Positions 1 to 7,588 of a DNA stretch of 64,000 nucleotides are shown here, piece by piece (positions within the stretch are counted from its first letter, which is position 1; every line of letters starts with the position of its first letter). Made by a program: the position numbers and the translations under genes. The stretch is from NCBI GenBank assembly GCA_910579395.1, contig CAJTUC010000001.1, positions 190,305-254,304 on the forward strand. Direction: 5' to 3'. The stretch is from an uncultured Lachnospiraceae bacterium. Its GTDB lineage: Bacteria > Bacillota > Clostridia > Lachnospirales > Lachnospiraceae. The notes under the pieces were generated by a model. That model ran no database searches, had not been told where the DNA came from, and saw only the letters and a program-made list of their open reading frames with translations.

Positions 1-29
1 AAAGTATATATCAGGAGTCGGGGGGATTT

Positions 30-443
30 ATGTACGAGAGAATGCTTAATAAACAGGTAATGCCTACTATAGTGGAAATGACAGAATTCTGTGGTGAGAA
101 CGGAGAATGTTTTTCTGCGCTGAATGCGTGGCTGACATCTGCCTTTCATACGGAGCAGAAAATTGTTTTCCCTTATGGTAATAAGTATGGCTGGGGAATC
201 TCCCATAAAAAGAAAAGTAAACTGATCTGCAATGTTTTTGCCGAAGACAATGCGTTCACTGTCATGGTGAGATTATCAGATAAACAATACAGTACCGTTT
301 ATGATCAGCTTCGAAAAGATACACAGGAATCAATAGATAATAAATATCCCTGTGGTGATGGGGGATGGATTCATTATCGCATTACATGCAGGGAGCATTT
401 TGACGATATCAAAACATTGTTATCCGTAAAATGTTCTTCATAA
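30..443 (+). CDS. DUF3788-like hypothetical protein
   Basis: A 137-residue soluble protein with no signal peptide or membrane segment. The ATG follows a purine-rich ribosome site (AGGAG then a run of G, positions 12-25). The centre has aromatic and lysine-rich stretches (NKYGWGISHKKKSK near residue 52) followed by alternating strands, and the C-terminal third carries YPCGDGGWIHYRIT. This pattern resembles the DUF3788 family, whose function is unknown. It stands alone; the 155 bp before the next gene show no clear terminator. The family call is from recollection of the pattern only. Confidence 0.7.
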   Translation: MYERMLNKQVMPTIVEMTEFCGENGECFSALNAWLTSAFHTEQKIVFPYGNKYGWGISHKKKSKLICNVFAEDNAFTVMVRLSDKQYSTVYDQLRKDTQESIDNKYPCGDGGWIHYRITCREHFDDIKTLLSVKCSS

Positions 444-597
444 CCGTATTATGAACGTCCTCTTTACCGAAAAGTTGAACAGTAACCGGTAATTTTTTAA
501 AATTATAACAATTTACAAAAAAACCATAAATATCCTTCTCCGTATTCGTATGTATTATATCAGGCGAAAACATACAGGAAAAAGGGAGGAAGGTATT

Positions 598-2424
598 ATG
601 AAGAATCAGAACAGATTATTTTTTAGAAAAAGAAATTTAGCGATGCTGCTCGCGGCTGCACTGGCAGCCGGAACGCTGACAGGCTGCGGTGTCACGAAGT
701 CGGATTTGGGCAGCGGTGCGGAATCCCCGGACTCGGGCATGACGGATAACGCGGTGAACGGCATAGAAAACGCAGTTAACAGCACGGAAAATGCGACGGA
801 TGATACGGACAGCATGACGAACAGCGCAGAAAATGTCGGTGGTGCGGTGCCTTCGGCGGATGCGGCCGCAGCATCGGAGGGCCTTGACAGCAGCGCGGAA
901 ACCGCGGATGCGGCGCCGGCTTATGAAAAAGAGGCGGAGCGTTCGACGGGAATCTATAACGAAGCGAAGTGTGAGTCTGCCGCGGACTGCTATGATTATT
1001 ATGAGTATGAGATACCGAATACGGAAGAGTATAATGCCGTGGATGAATCGGGATTTACAGCGGCTTCCGTTTCACCGCTTTCTACATTTTCGGCGGATGT
1101 TGACACGGCTTCTTACAGCAACCTGCGCAGGATGATTGAAGACGGCTATTGCCTGGAAGAGATTCCTGACGGAGCTGTCAGAATTGAAGAACTGCTCAAT
1201 TATTTTCAATATGACTATGTGCGCCCGAAAAAGGGTGAGCCATTCGGTGTTACGACGCAGATTGCAGACTGCCCGTGGAATCCGAACAGCAAGATTGCTA
1301 TGATCGGGCTGAAAACGATGGACATTGATTTTTCGGAGGCGCCGGCGTCCAATCTCGTATTTCTGCTGGATGTTTCCGGTTCCATGTACAGCGATGACAA
1401 GCTGCCCCTGCTGCAGAAATCTTTTTCCATGCTGACGGAAAATCTGACGAAAAAGGATACGGTCTCGATCGTCGTATATGCCGGAGAGGACAGGGTCGTA
1501 TTGGAAGGTGTGAACGGATCGGAGCAGGAGGAAATCCTGGATGCCATTAACAGTCTGGAGGCATCCGGTTCCACGGCGGGAAGCGACGGTATCATAACGG
1601 CTTACCGGATTGCGGAAAAATACTTTATCAAAGGCGGGAACAATCGGGTCATTCTGGCGACCGACGGCGATCTGAATGTGGGACTGACAACGGAAGCGGA
1701 ACTGGAAGAACTGATCAGCAGGAAAAGGGAATCCGGCGTCTATCTGTCCGTACTTGGCTTCGGAACCGAAAATATCAAAGATAACAAGATGGAAACGCTT
1801 GCCGATAAAGGCAACGGAAACTATGCGTACATTGACTCTCTGACGGAAGCGAAAAAGGTGCTGGTGGAAGAGATGGGAGCAACGCTTATAACGGTAGCGG
1901 AAGATGTAAAGTTTCAGGTGGAGTTTAACCCGGCTGTGATAGCGGGCTATCGCCTCATCGGCTATGATAACAGACAGCTCACGGAGCAGGATTTTGCGAA
2001 TGATGCAAAAGACGCCGGAGAAGTCGGCGCTGGCCATACGGTGACAGTTCTGTACGAAATCGTGACAACGGATACGCCCACGACATACGCTGGAACTTCT
2101 TTGAAGTATGGCGAAAAGAAGAAGCTGCCGGATGAAGAATGGTTCACGGTCAATATCCGTTATAAAAAGCCAGGAACGGCCAAAAGCCTTTTGCAGTCCT
2201 ATCCTGTCGATCGGGCGGATTACGCCGGGACGCCGGGGGATGATATGCAGTTTGCAATGGCGGTCGCGGAATTTGGACTTGTTGTAACGAACAGCACCTA
2301 TAAAGGGGATGCCGATATGCGGAGCGTCATTGACCGATTGAAAACAATCGACACCAAGTCGGATGAGTATAAAGACGAATTCTGCTATCTTGTCAGACGG
2401 CTCGAACAGAATGGAGAAAAATAA
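598..2424 (+). CDS. von Willebrand factor A (YfbK-like) lipoprotein
   Basis: A 608-residue predicted lipoprotein. The start at 598 is chosen because AGGGAGGAAGG lies just upstream and it gives a proper signal: basic n-region (FFRKRN), hydrophobic core, lipobox LTGC with Cys30. Residues 40-110 are low-complexity Asn/Ser/Glu/Ala with repeats such as NAVNGIENAVNSTENATD, a likely surface linker. Then come a YfbK-type N-terminal region (STFSADVDTASYSNLRR), a vWA domain with MIDAS motif LLDVSGSMY and ATDGDLNVG, and a DUF3520-like C-terminus. Such proteins bind metal and protein partners at the outer face of the membrane; the substrate is unknown. A broken partial copy lies directly downstream. Confidence 0.85.
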   Translation: MKNQNRLFFRKRNLAMLLAAALAAGTLTGCGVTKSDLGSGAESPDSGMTDNAVNGIENAVNSTENATDDTDSMTNSAENVGGAVPSADAAAASEGLDSSAETADAAPAYEKEAERSTGIYNEAKCESAADCYDYYEYEIPNTEEYNAVDESGFTAASVSPLSTFSADVDTASYSNLRRMIEDGYCLEEIPDGAVRIEELLNYFQYDYVRPKKGEPFGVTTQIADCPWNPNSKIAMIGLKTMDIDFSEAPASNLVFLLDVSGSMYSDDKLPLLQKSFSMLTENLTKKDTVSIVVYAGEDRVVLEGVNGSEQEEILDAINSLEASGSTAGSDGIITAYRIAEKYFIKGGNNRVILATDGDLNVGLTTEAELEELISRKRESGVYLSVLGFGTENIKDNKMETLADKGNGNYAYIDSLTEAKKVLVEEMGATLITVAEDVKFQVEFNPAVIAGYRLIGYDNRQLTEQDFANDAKDAGEVGAGHTVTVLYEIVTTDTPTTYAGTSLKYGEKKKLPDEEWFTVNIRYKKPGTAKSLLQSYPVDRADYAGTPGDDMQFAMAVAEFGLVVTNSTYKGDADMRSVIDRLKTIDTKSDEYKDEFCYLVRRLEQNGEK

Positions 2425-2473
2425 AAGCGGCATGTCAGTGGCGGAAGATGCAGCGGCGGCGGAAAGCACAGAA

Positions 2474-2659
2474 ATGGGCGGCTATTGTCTGGAGGATATA
2501 CCTGACGGCTCTGTCAGAATTGAAGAACTGCTCAATTATTTTCAATATGATTATGTGCGTCCGGAAAAAGACGAGCCTTTCGGCGTTACGGCACAGATCG
2601 CAGACTGTCCGCGGAATCCGAACAGCAAGATTGAACAGAACGGGGAAAATAGGGGTTGA
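2474..2659 (+). pseudogene. Collapsed partial duplicate of the vWA lipoprotein gene
   Basis: This stretch encodes GGYCLEDIPDGSVRIEELL and onward through NPNSKI, nearly identical to the part of the upstream vWA gene at about 1141-1295 (DGYCLEEIPDGAVRIEELL...NPNSKI). Immediately after NPNSKI it reads EQNGEN and stops, resembling the extreme end of the upstream protein (LEQNGEK). It therefore looks like a second tandem copy that has lost both its N-terminal half and the whole vWA domain. An open frame continues upstream to 2363, overlapping the intact gene, so a ~98-residue peptide could still be translated, but nothing supports a function. Confidence 0.75.
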
Positions 2660-2724
2660 TATATGTCAGAATATGACATAGAATAGAAACGGTATAAAAA
2701 TATTTTTTTTGAGGAGGAAGAGAA

Positions 2725-3102
2725 ATGAGTTCAAGTGATGCAATGTACACTGCAGCGGTAGCGTCTATTGGAGCTGGATATTTTATTGTCTGTCTGGCTT
2801 TGATCGTTATTTCGTTAGTGGGAATGTGGAAGGTCTTTGTGAAGGCCGGAAAACCGGGCTGGGCGGCAATCGTACCGATTTACAACATGTACTGTCTGTT
2901 CGAGATGTCATTCGGCAACGGCTGGCTGTTCCTTTTGTCCTTTGTGCCCTGTGCGAACTTTGTTGTAGCGATCATGTGCTATATCAAGCTGGCAAAAGCA
3001 TTTGGCAAGGGGGTTGGCTTCGGTTTAGGTCTGGTGTTCTTTAACTTTATTTTCATGATGATTCTTGGATTTGGGGATGCGGAATATATAGGACCACAAT
3101 AA
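2725..3102 (+). CDS. DUF5684-like small integral membrane protein
   Basis: A 125-residue protein with about three membrane helices (roughly residues 13-36, 50-62 with the following segment, and 95-115). A strong ribosome site GAGGAGGAAGAG precedes the ATG. The motif KAGKPGWAAIVPIYN after the first helix, followed by a second hydrophobic region ending YIKLAKAFGKG, is characteristic of DUF5684 proteins, sometimes found fused to signal peptidase I-like domains. No catalytic residues are visible here. A rho-independent terminator follows, so it ends its transcription unit. Confidence 0.75.
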   Translation: MSSSDAMYTAAVASIGAGYFIVCLALIVISLVGMWKVFVKAGKPGWAAIVPIYNMYCLFEMSFGNGWLFLLSFVPCANFVVAIMCYIKLAKAFGKGVGFGLGLVFFNFIFMMILGFGDAEYIGPQ

Positions 3103-3116
3103 AGGTGTGAGAAGAA

Positions 3117-3158
3117 GCGGCCATTGTATTTTTTTAAGTACAATGGTTGCTTTTTTTT
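3117..3158 (+). terminator. Rho-independent terminator
   Basis: CCATTGTA and TACAATGG pair around a T-rich loop and are followed by an eight-base T run. It closes the DUF5684-like gene and separates it from the T-box leader. Confidence 0.8.
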
Positions 3159-3184
3159 GACTCTTGTGGTATATCATAATTATG

Positions 3185-3510
3185 TTAAATGCGTTGAAGG
3201 AGACTCACTTTACGGAAAGCGACAGGAATATGGCGTCACCGACTGAGAGCGCTGTTTGTGGGAAGTAAGGAGCGGGAACACTCCGGAGCAGATTATCTGA
3301 ACGTTGGAAACAGCGCTAGGGTAATACGTCGCACGCGTTAAGTGTAAGAGTGGGCAGGGCGGTAAAACATCTTGTTGGAGATGGCGGCTTGTCAATGCGG
3401 GTGGTACCGCGGGTATGCAGATCGTATCAACACATACTGATCTGACAGATACTTATCTGGAAAAAATATCCGTCCCGGAATACAGAAAATGTATTCCGGG
3501 ACTTTTTTAT
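3185..3510 (+). promoter_or_regulatory. T-box riboswitch upstream of aspS-gatCAB
   Basis: The hallmark T-box sequence GGGTGGTACCGCGG lies at 3400-3413. It is followed by a strong terminator (GTCCCGGAATAC 3472-3483 paired with GTATTCCGGGAC 3491-3502, then six T). Upstream, 3192-3340 form the Stem I region, with GGAG (3195-3198) able to pair with CTCC (3281-3284). The likely specifier is in GGGAACACTCC: GAAC at 3276-3279 contains both GAA (Glu) and AAC (Asn) one base apart. T-boxes bind uncharged tRNA and prevent termination. This one controls aspS and probably gatCAB. The T-box call is sure; the specifier assignment is tentative because another GAAC lies at 3299-3302. Confidence 0.92.
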
Positions 3511-3623
3511 GTGATAGGAAATAAAAGCCTCTTTTCATGGAAAAAGTCCCGGAAGCCAGGTCTGCGTCTGCGCTGCATCCGCAAACCTGATATGCAGAAA
3601 GCGGCGCAGAAATGAGGAGAGCT

Positions 3624-5387
3624 ATGGAGACAACAAGAACGACAGAGAAAATTTACAGAGAAGTCACTTTGCAGCAGATAGGCGAGCAGGATATCGGCCG
3701 GGAATTGAAGGTTGCCGGATGGGTAGAAAATATCAGAGACCACGGCGGCGTTTCTTTCGTGGATCTGCGCGATATGTACGGCGTTCTTCAGGTCGTAATG
3801 CGGGATACTTCTCTTTTGGACGGATTATCCAGGGAGATGTGTATTTCCATTGAGGGACTCGTGGAAAAAAGGGATGAAGAAACTTATAACCCGCGGATTC
3901 CGACCGGAACGATCGAACTGGAGGCACATCGGGTAGAAGTTCTTGGTAAAGTATATAAGCAGCTTCCTTTTGAAGTGATGACTTCGAAGGAAACAAGAGA
4001 AGATGTGCGGTTGAAATACCGTTATCTGGATTTGCGGAACCAAAAGGTAAAAGACAACATCATTTTCCGTTCCAAAGTCATCGCATTTTTGCGGGAGAAA
4101 ATGACGGAACTTGGATTCCTGGAAATTCAGACGCCGATTCTTTCTGCGTCATCGCCGGAAGGGGCAAGGGATTATATCGTGCCTTCCAGAAAATATAAGG
4201 GAAAATTTTATGCGCTTCCGCAGGCGCCGCAGCAGTATAAGCAGCTTCTGATGGTGTCCGGATTTGACAAATATTTTCAGATAGCGCCGTGTTTCCGTGA
4301 TGAAGATGCGCGTGCGGACCGGTCGCCGGGAGAATTCTATCAGCTGGATTTTGAGATGAGTTTCGCAGCGCAGGAGGATGTTTTCCGGGTCGGCGAGGAA
4401 GTTTTGTCTGCCGCTTTTGAGAAGTTTGCGCCGGAAGGTTATGCGGTGACGAAGGCGCCGTATCCGGTCATCAGTTATGAACAGGCGATGTTGGAATTCG
4501 GTACGGATAAACCGGATCTGCGGAACCCGCTGCGCATTATTGACCTGACGGATTTTTTCCAGAAATGTGAGTTCAAGCCTTTTCTTAAAAGGACTGTCCG
4601 GGCGATTAAAGTTCATGCGGAAATGTCCAAGGGCTTTCATGAAAAACTGCTAAAATTTGCGACGGATATGGGAATGGGCGGATTAGGCTATCTGGAAGTG
4701 GATGAAGCGATGGCTTATAAGGGGCCGATCGATAAATTTATTCCTGAAGAGTTGAAAAAAGAGCTTGCCGGGCTGGCGGAACTTTCTGCGGGCGATACGA
4801 TCTTTTTCATTGCGGATAAAGAGGAAAAAGCAGCATACTATGCAGGCCGGATTCGCACGGAACTGGGAGAAAAACTGGAGCTTATTGAGAAAAACGCATA
4901 CCGCTTCTGCTATGTCAACGATTTCCCGATGTTCGAACTGGATGCGGATACGAAGCAGATTGGTTTTACCCACAATCCTTTTTCCATGCCGCAGGGAGGT
5001 CTGGAAGCTTTGCAGACGCAGGATCCGCTTTCCATCCTGGCTTATCAGTATGACATTGTCTGCAACGGGGTAGAACTTTCTTCCGGGGCTGTCCGGAACC
5101 ATGATATGGAAATTATGGTAAAGGCTTTTGAAATTGCCGGATATGACGAAGAGACTTTGAAGAAAAAATTCGGCGCTTTGTACAATGCTTTCCAGTTCGG
5201 TGCACCGCCGCATGCGGGCATGGCGCCGGGTGTAGACCGCATGATCATGCTTCTCCGCGGCGAAGAGAACATCCGAGAAGTCATCGCCTTCCCGATGAGC
5301 GGTACGGCGCAGGACTTCATGTGCGGCGCGCCGAATGATGTGACAGAGCAGCAGCTGCGGGAAGTGCATATTAAAATACGGCAGTAA
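3624..5387 (+). CDS. aspS: Aspartyl-tRNA synthetase, possibly non-discriminating (Asp/Asn)
   Basis: A 587-residue class IIb synthetase, normal length for the bacterial type with a GAD insertion. The N-terminal OB fold binds the anticodon (VAGWVENIRDHGGVSFVDLRD). Motif 2 is in FRDEDARADRSPGEFYQLDFE and motif 3 is GVDRMIMLLRGEENIREVIAFP. GAGGAG just before 3624 sets the start; an in-frame ATG at 3612 is less well placed. His40 in RDHGG matches the His reported in non-discriminating AspRS, which also makes Asp-tRNA(Asn), the substrate of GatCAB encoded just downstream. The second residue linked with that property does not match clearly, so non-discrimination is inferred mainly from context. The gene sits behind the T-box. 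Confidence 0.95.
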   Translation: METTRTTEKIYREVTLQQIGEQDIGRELKVAGWVENIRDHGGVSFVDLRDMYGVLQVVMRDTSLLDGLSREMCISIEGLVEKRDEETYNPRIPTGTIELEAHRVEVLGKVYKQLPFEVMTSKETREDVRLKYRYLDLRNQKVKDNIIFRSKVIAFLREKMTELGFLEIQTPILSASSPEGARDYIVPSRKYKGKFYALPQAPQQYKQLLMVSGFDKYFQIAPCFRDEDARADRSPGEFYQLDFEMSFAAQEDVFRVGEEVLSAAFEKFAPEGYAVTKAPYPVISYEQAMLEFGTDKPDLRNPLRIIDLTDFFQKCEFKPFLKRTVRAIKVHAEMSKGFHEKLLKFATDMGMGGLGYLEVDEAMAYKGPIDKFIPEELKKELAGLAELSAGDTIFFIADKEEKAAYYAGRIRTELGEKLELIEKNAYRFCYVNDFPMFELDADTKQIGFTHNPFSMPQGGLEALQTQDPLSILAYQYDIVCNGVELSSGAVRNHDMEIMVKAFEIAGYDEETLKKKFGALYNAFQFGAPPHAGMAPGVDRMIMLLRGEENIREVIAFPMSGTAQDFMCGAPNDVTEQQLREVHIKIRQ

Positions 5388-5395
5388 AATGTGGA

Positions 5396-5606
5396 ACATC
5401 GGTGCGGATGGAAGCTCCGCCGGGGCAGGCAGACAAAAAAGTTTCGTCTGCGCGGCGCGCTTTCGCTCCGCTAAAAATGTAACGGACACTAAGAATTTCT
5501 GCGTCGCAAGCTCCTTGAAATTCAAGTGCCGACATTTTTACAGGGCCTTGCAGACGAAATCTTTTTTGTCTGCCTGCCCCGGCGGAGCTTCCACCCGCGC
5601 CGATGT
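5396..5606 (+). repeat. Foldback element, family A copy 1
   Basis: Arms at 5396-5451 and 5550-5606 are about 56 bp and nearly perfectly complementary. They enclose a ~98 bp core containing GCTTTCGCTCCGC, CTAAG, an internal stem (AAAAATGT/ACATTTTT) and CAGGGCCTT. Similar cores occur at 5990-6045, 38715-38791 and, degenerate, near 22390. It lies between aspS and gatC, in the same transcription direction. It has no coding potential that looks real. Confidence 0.8.
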
Positions 5607-5641
5607 CTCCAACTACGATTCTAAGAAAGGAAACGACTTTT

Positions 5642-5932
5642 ATGGCAAATATCATTGATGATGAAACAATTGAATATGTCAGCATTCTGGCAAAGCTGGA
5701 GCTTTCGAAAGAAGAGCGGGAGCAGGCGAAAAAGGATATGGGAAGAATGCTGGATTATATCGATAAACTCGGCGAACTGGATACGGAAGGCGTTGAGCCG
5801 ATGTCCCATGTCTTTCCGGTACAGAATGTGTTCCGGGAAGATGTTGTGACAAACTCTGACACAAGGGAACAGTTGCTTGCCAACGCACCGGAGCAGAAAG
5901 ATGGAATGTTTATGGTGCCGCGGATAGTGTGA
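5642..5932 (+). CDS. gatC: Asp/Glu-tRNA amidotransferase subunit C
   Basis: A 96-residue small subunit of GatCAB, which converts Glu-tRNA(Gln) or Asp-tRNA(Asn) to the amide forms. GatC wraps around GatA and stabilises its contact with GatB. The sequence has the typical features: DDETIEYVSILAKLELSKEE at the start, DYIDKLGELDTEGVEPMSHV in the middle and a C-terminus ending FMVPRIV. AAGGAAACGAC precedes the ATG; the open frame extends upstream only because it reads into a repeat element. It is flanked on both sides by foldback repeats. Confidence 0.93.
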   Translation: MANIIDDETIEYVSILAKLELSKEEREQAKKDMGRMLDYIDKLGELDTEGVEPMSHVFPVQNVFREDVVTNSDTREQLLANAPEQKDGMFMVPRIV

Positions 5933-5942
5933 GAAAGGTTAT

Positions 5943-6092
5943 GTTACCGCCTCCGTCCGGCCAGTGCATGGTACGGTTCCTGCGGAGGCACGCTTGCGCT
6001 CCGCGAAAAGCAGCAGCAGATGCTAAGCACTGGCGCTTTTCCAGGGCCTCCGCAGGAACCGTGCCATGCACCGGCCGGACGGAGGCGGTAAC
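5943..6092 (+). repeat. Foldback element, family A copy 2
   Basis: Arms at 5943-5989 and 6046-6092 are 47 bp each with only two mismatches. The core (5990-6045) contains CACGCTTGCGCTCCGCG, GATGCTAAGCACTGG and CTTTTCCAGGG. The inner stem GAAAAG/CTTTTC replaces the AAAAATGT/ACATTTTT stem of copy 1. It sits between gatC and gatA. Confidence 0.85.
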
Positions 6093-6120
6093 ACAGATTG
6101 ATAGAAAGGCAGGATGATAG

Positions 6121-7587
6121 ATGAACTTATTAGACATGACCGCGGTGGAGCTATCCGCGGCGATTAAGGATGGAAAGACGACCGCGGTGGATGCGGTGCG
6201 GGCGTCGCTTGAGCGGATAGAAGAAAAAGAGGCGTTTTATCATTGTTATATTACGCTGGATAGGGAAGGGGCGCTGGCACAGGCGCAAGCCGTACAGGCC
6301 CGGATTGAAAAAGGCGAATTGAGCGGTCCTCTGGCGGGAGTGCCGATGGCGGCCAAGGACAATCTGTGCACGGCGGGTATGCTGACGACCTGCGCCTCTA
6401 AAATATTGGGGAATTTTGTTCCGACTTATTCTGCGGAGGCGGTTCTGAACCTGCAGAAAGCCGGGGCGGTCATTCTTGGAAAGACGAACATGGATGAGTT
6501 CGCGATGGGCTCCACGACGGAAACATCAGCCTTTGGGGAGACGAAGAACCCCTGGAACCCGGCTCATGTACCCGGCGGCTCTTCCGGCGGTTCGGCGGCG
6601 GCTGTGGCGGCAGGCGAGTGCTTTTATGCGCTCGGTTCCGATACGGGCGGTTCCATCAGACAGCCGGCATCTTTTTGCGGTGTGGTCGGCATGAAACCGA
6701 CCTATGGAACCATATCCCGCTATGGGCTGATCGCCTATGGTTCTTCACTCGACCAGATTGGTCCGCTCGCGAAAAATGTGGCGGATTGTGCGGCGGTTCT
6801 GGAAGCGGCGGCTTCTCATGACGAAAAGGACTCCACTTCAATCGAACGGAAGGACATGGATTTTACGGCGGCGCTGGCCGAGGATGTAAAAGGCATGAAA
6901 ATCGGCATTCCGAGAGACTATTTCGGCGAAGGACTGGACAAAGAAGTGAAAGAAGCAGTGCTGCAGGCGGCAAAAGTGCTGGAAGAAAAAGGTGCCATAG
7001 TGGAAGAGTTTGACCTGAGTCTGGTCGATTATGCGATTCCTGCTTATTATACGATTGCGGCGGCAGAGGCGAGTTCCAATCTGGAACGGTTTGACGGCAT
7101 TAAGTACGGCTACCGGACGGCGGATTATGAAGGACTCCATCCTATGTACAAAAAGACCCGCTCCGAAGGATTTGGAGAAGAAGTAAAAAGGCGTATCATG
7201 CTGGGGTCTTTTGTATTGAGTTCCGGTTATTATGATGCCTACTACCTCAAAGCGTTGAAAGTAAAAGCGCTGATTAAGAAAGCTTTTGACGATGCCTTTG
7301 CAGAATATGATGTGATTCTCGGGCCGGCCGCGCCGACGACTGCACCGAAGCTGGGGGAGAGCCTTGCGGATCCGCTCAAGATGTATCTCGGTGATATTTA
7401 TACGATCGCCGTCAATCTGGCCGGGCTTCCGGGTATCAGCGTTCCCTGCGGACTGGACAGCGCAGGACTTCCGATCGGTCTGCAGCTGATCGGGGACTGT
7501 TTCCAGGAAAAGAAATTACTGCGGATGGCTTACACTTACGAGAAGGCAAGGGGAGTATTCTCCAAGGCAGAAAAGGAGGCACGCTGA
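6121..7587 (+). CDS. gatA: Asp/Glu-tRNA amidotransferase subunit A
   Basis: A 488-residue amidase-signature enzyme, the glutaminase subunit of GatCAB. It releases ammonia from glutamine for channelling to GatB. The catalytic Ser-cisSer-Lys triad is visible: Lys in MAAKDNLC, the Gly/Ser-rich signature PGGSSGGSAAAVAAG, and the nucleophile region GSDTGGSIRQPASFCG. Length is normal for the family. GGCAGGATG lies just before the ATG. The stop codon is followed directly by gatB, so the two are translated from one mRNA. Confidence 0.96.
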   Translation: MNLLDMTAVELSAAIKDGKTTAVDAVRASLERIEEKEAFYHCYITLDREGALAQAQAVQARIEKGELSGPLAGVPMAAKDNLCTAGMLTTCASKILGNFVPTYSAEAVLNLQKAGAVILGKTNMDEFAMGSTTETSAFGETKNPWNPAHVPGGSSGGSAAAVAAGECFYALGSDTGGSIRQPASFCGVVGMKPTYGTISRYGLIAYGSSLDQIGPLAKNVADCAAVLEAAASHDEKDSTSIERKDMDFTAALAEDVKGMKIGIPRDYFGEGLDKEVKEAVLQAAKVLEEKGAIVEEFDLSLVDYAIPAYYTIAAAEASSNLERFDGIKYGYRTADYEGLHPMYKKTRSEGFGEEVKRRIMLGSFVLSSGYYDAYYLKALKVKALIKKAFDDAFAEYDVILGPAAPTTAPKLGESLADPLKMYLGDIYTIAVNLAGLPGISVPCGLDSAGLPIGLQLIGDCFQEKKLLRMAYTYEKARGVFSKAEKEAR

Positions 7588-7588
7588 T

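Noticed and set aside
1072..2469. 465-residue open frame on the minus strand
   Set aside because: It is antisense to the vWA gene, has a composition unlike a real protein (many Arg, Phe, His), and lacks a ribosome site.
4683..5525. 280-residue minus-strand open frame over aspS
   Set aside because: It is a shadow of the strongly conserved aspS coding sequence.
5389..5658. 89-residue plus-strand frame
   Set aside because: It lies almost wholly in a foldback repeat; the sequence reads as arms and core, not protein.
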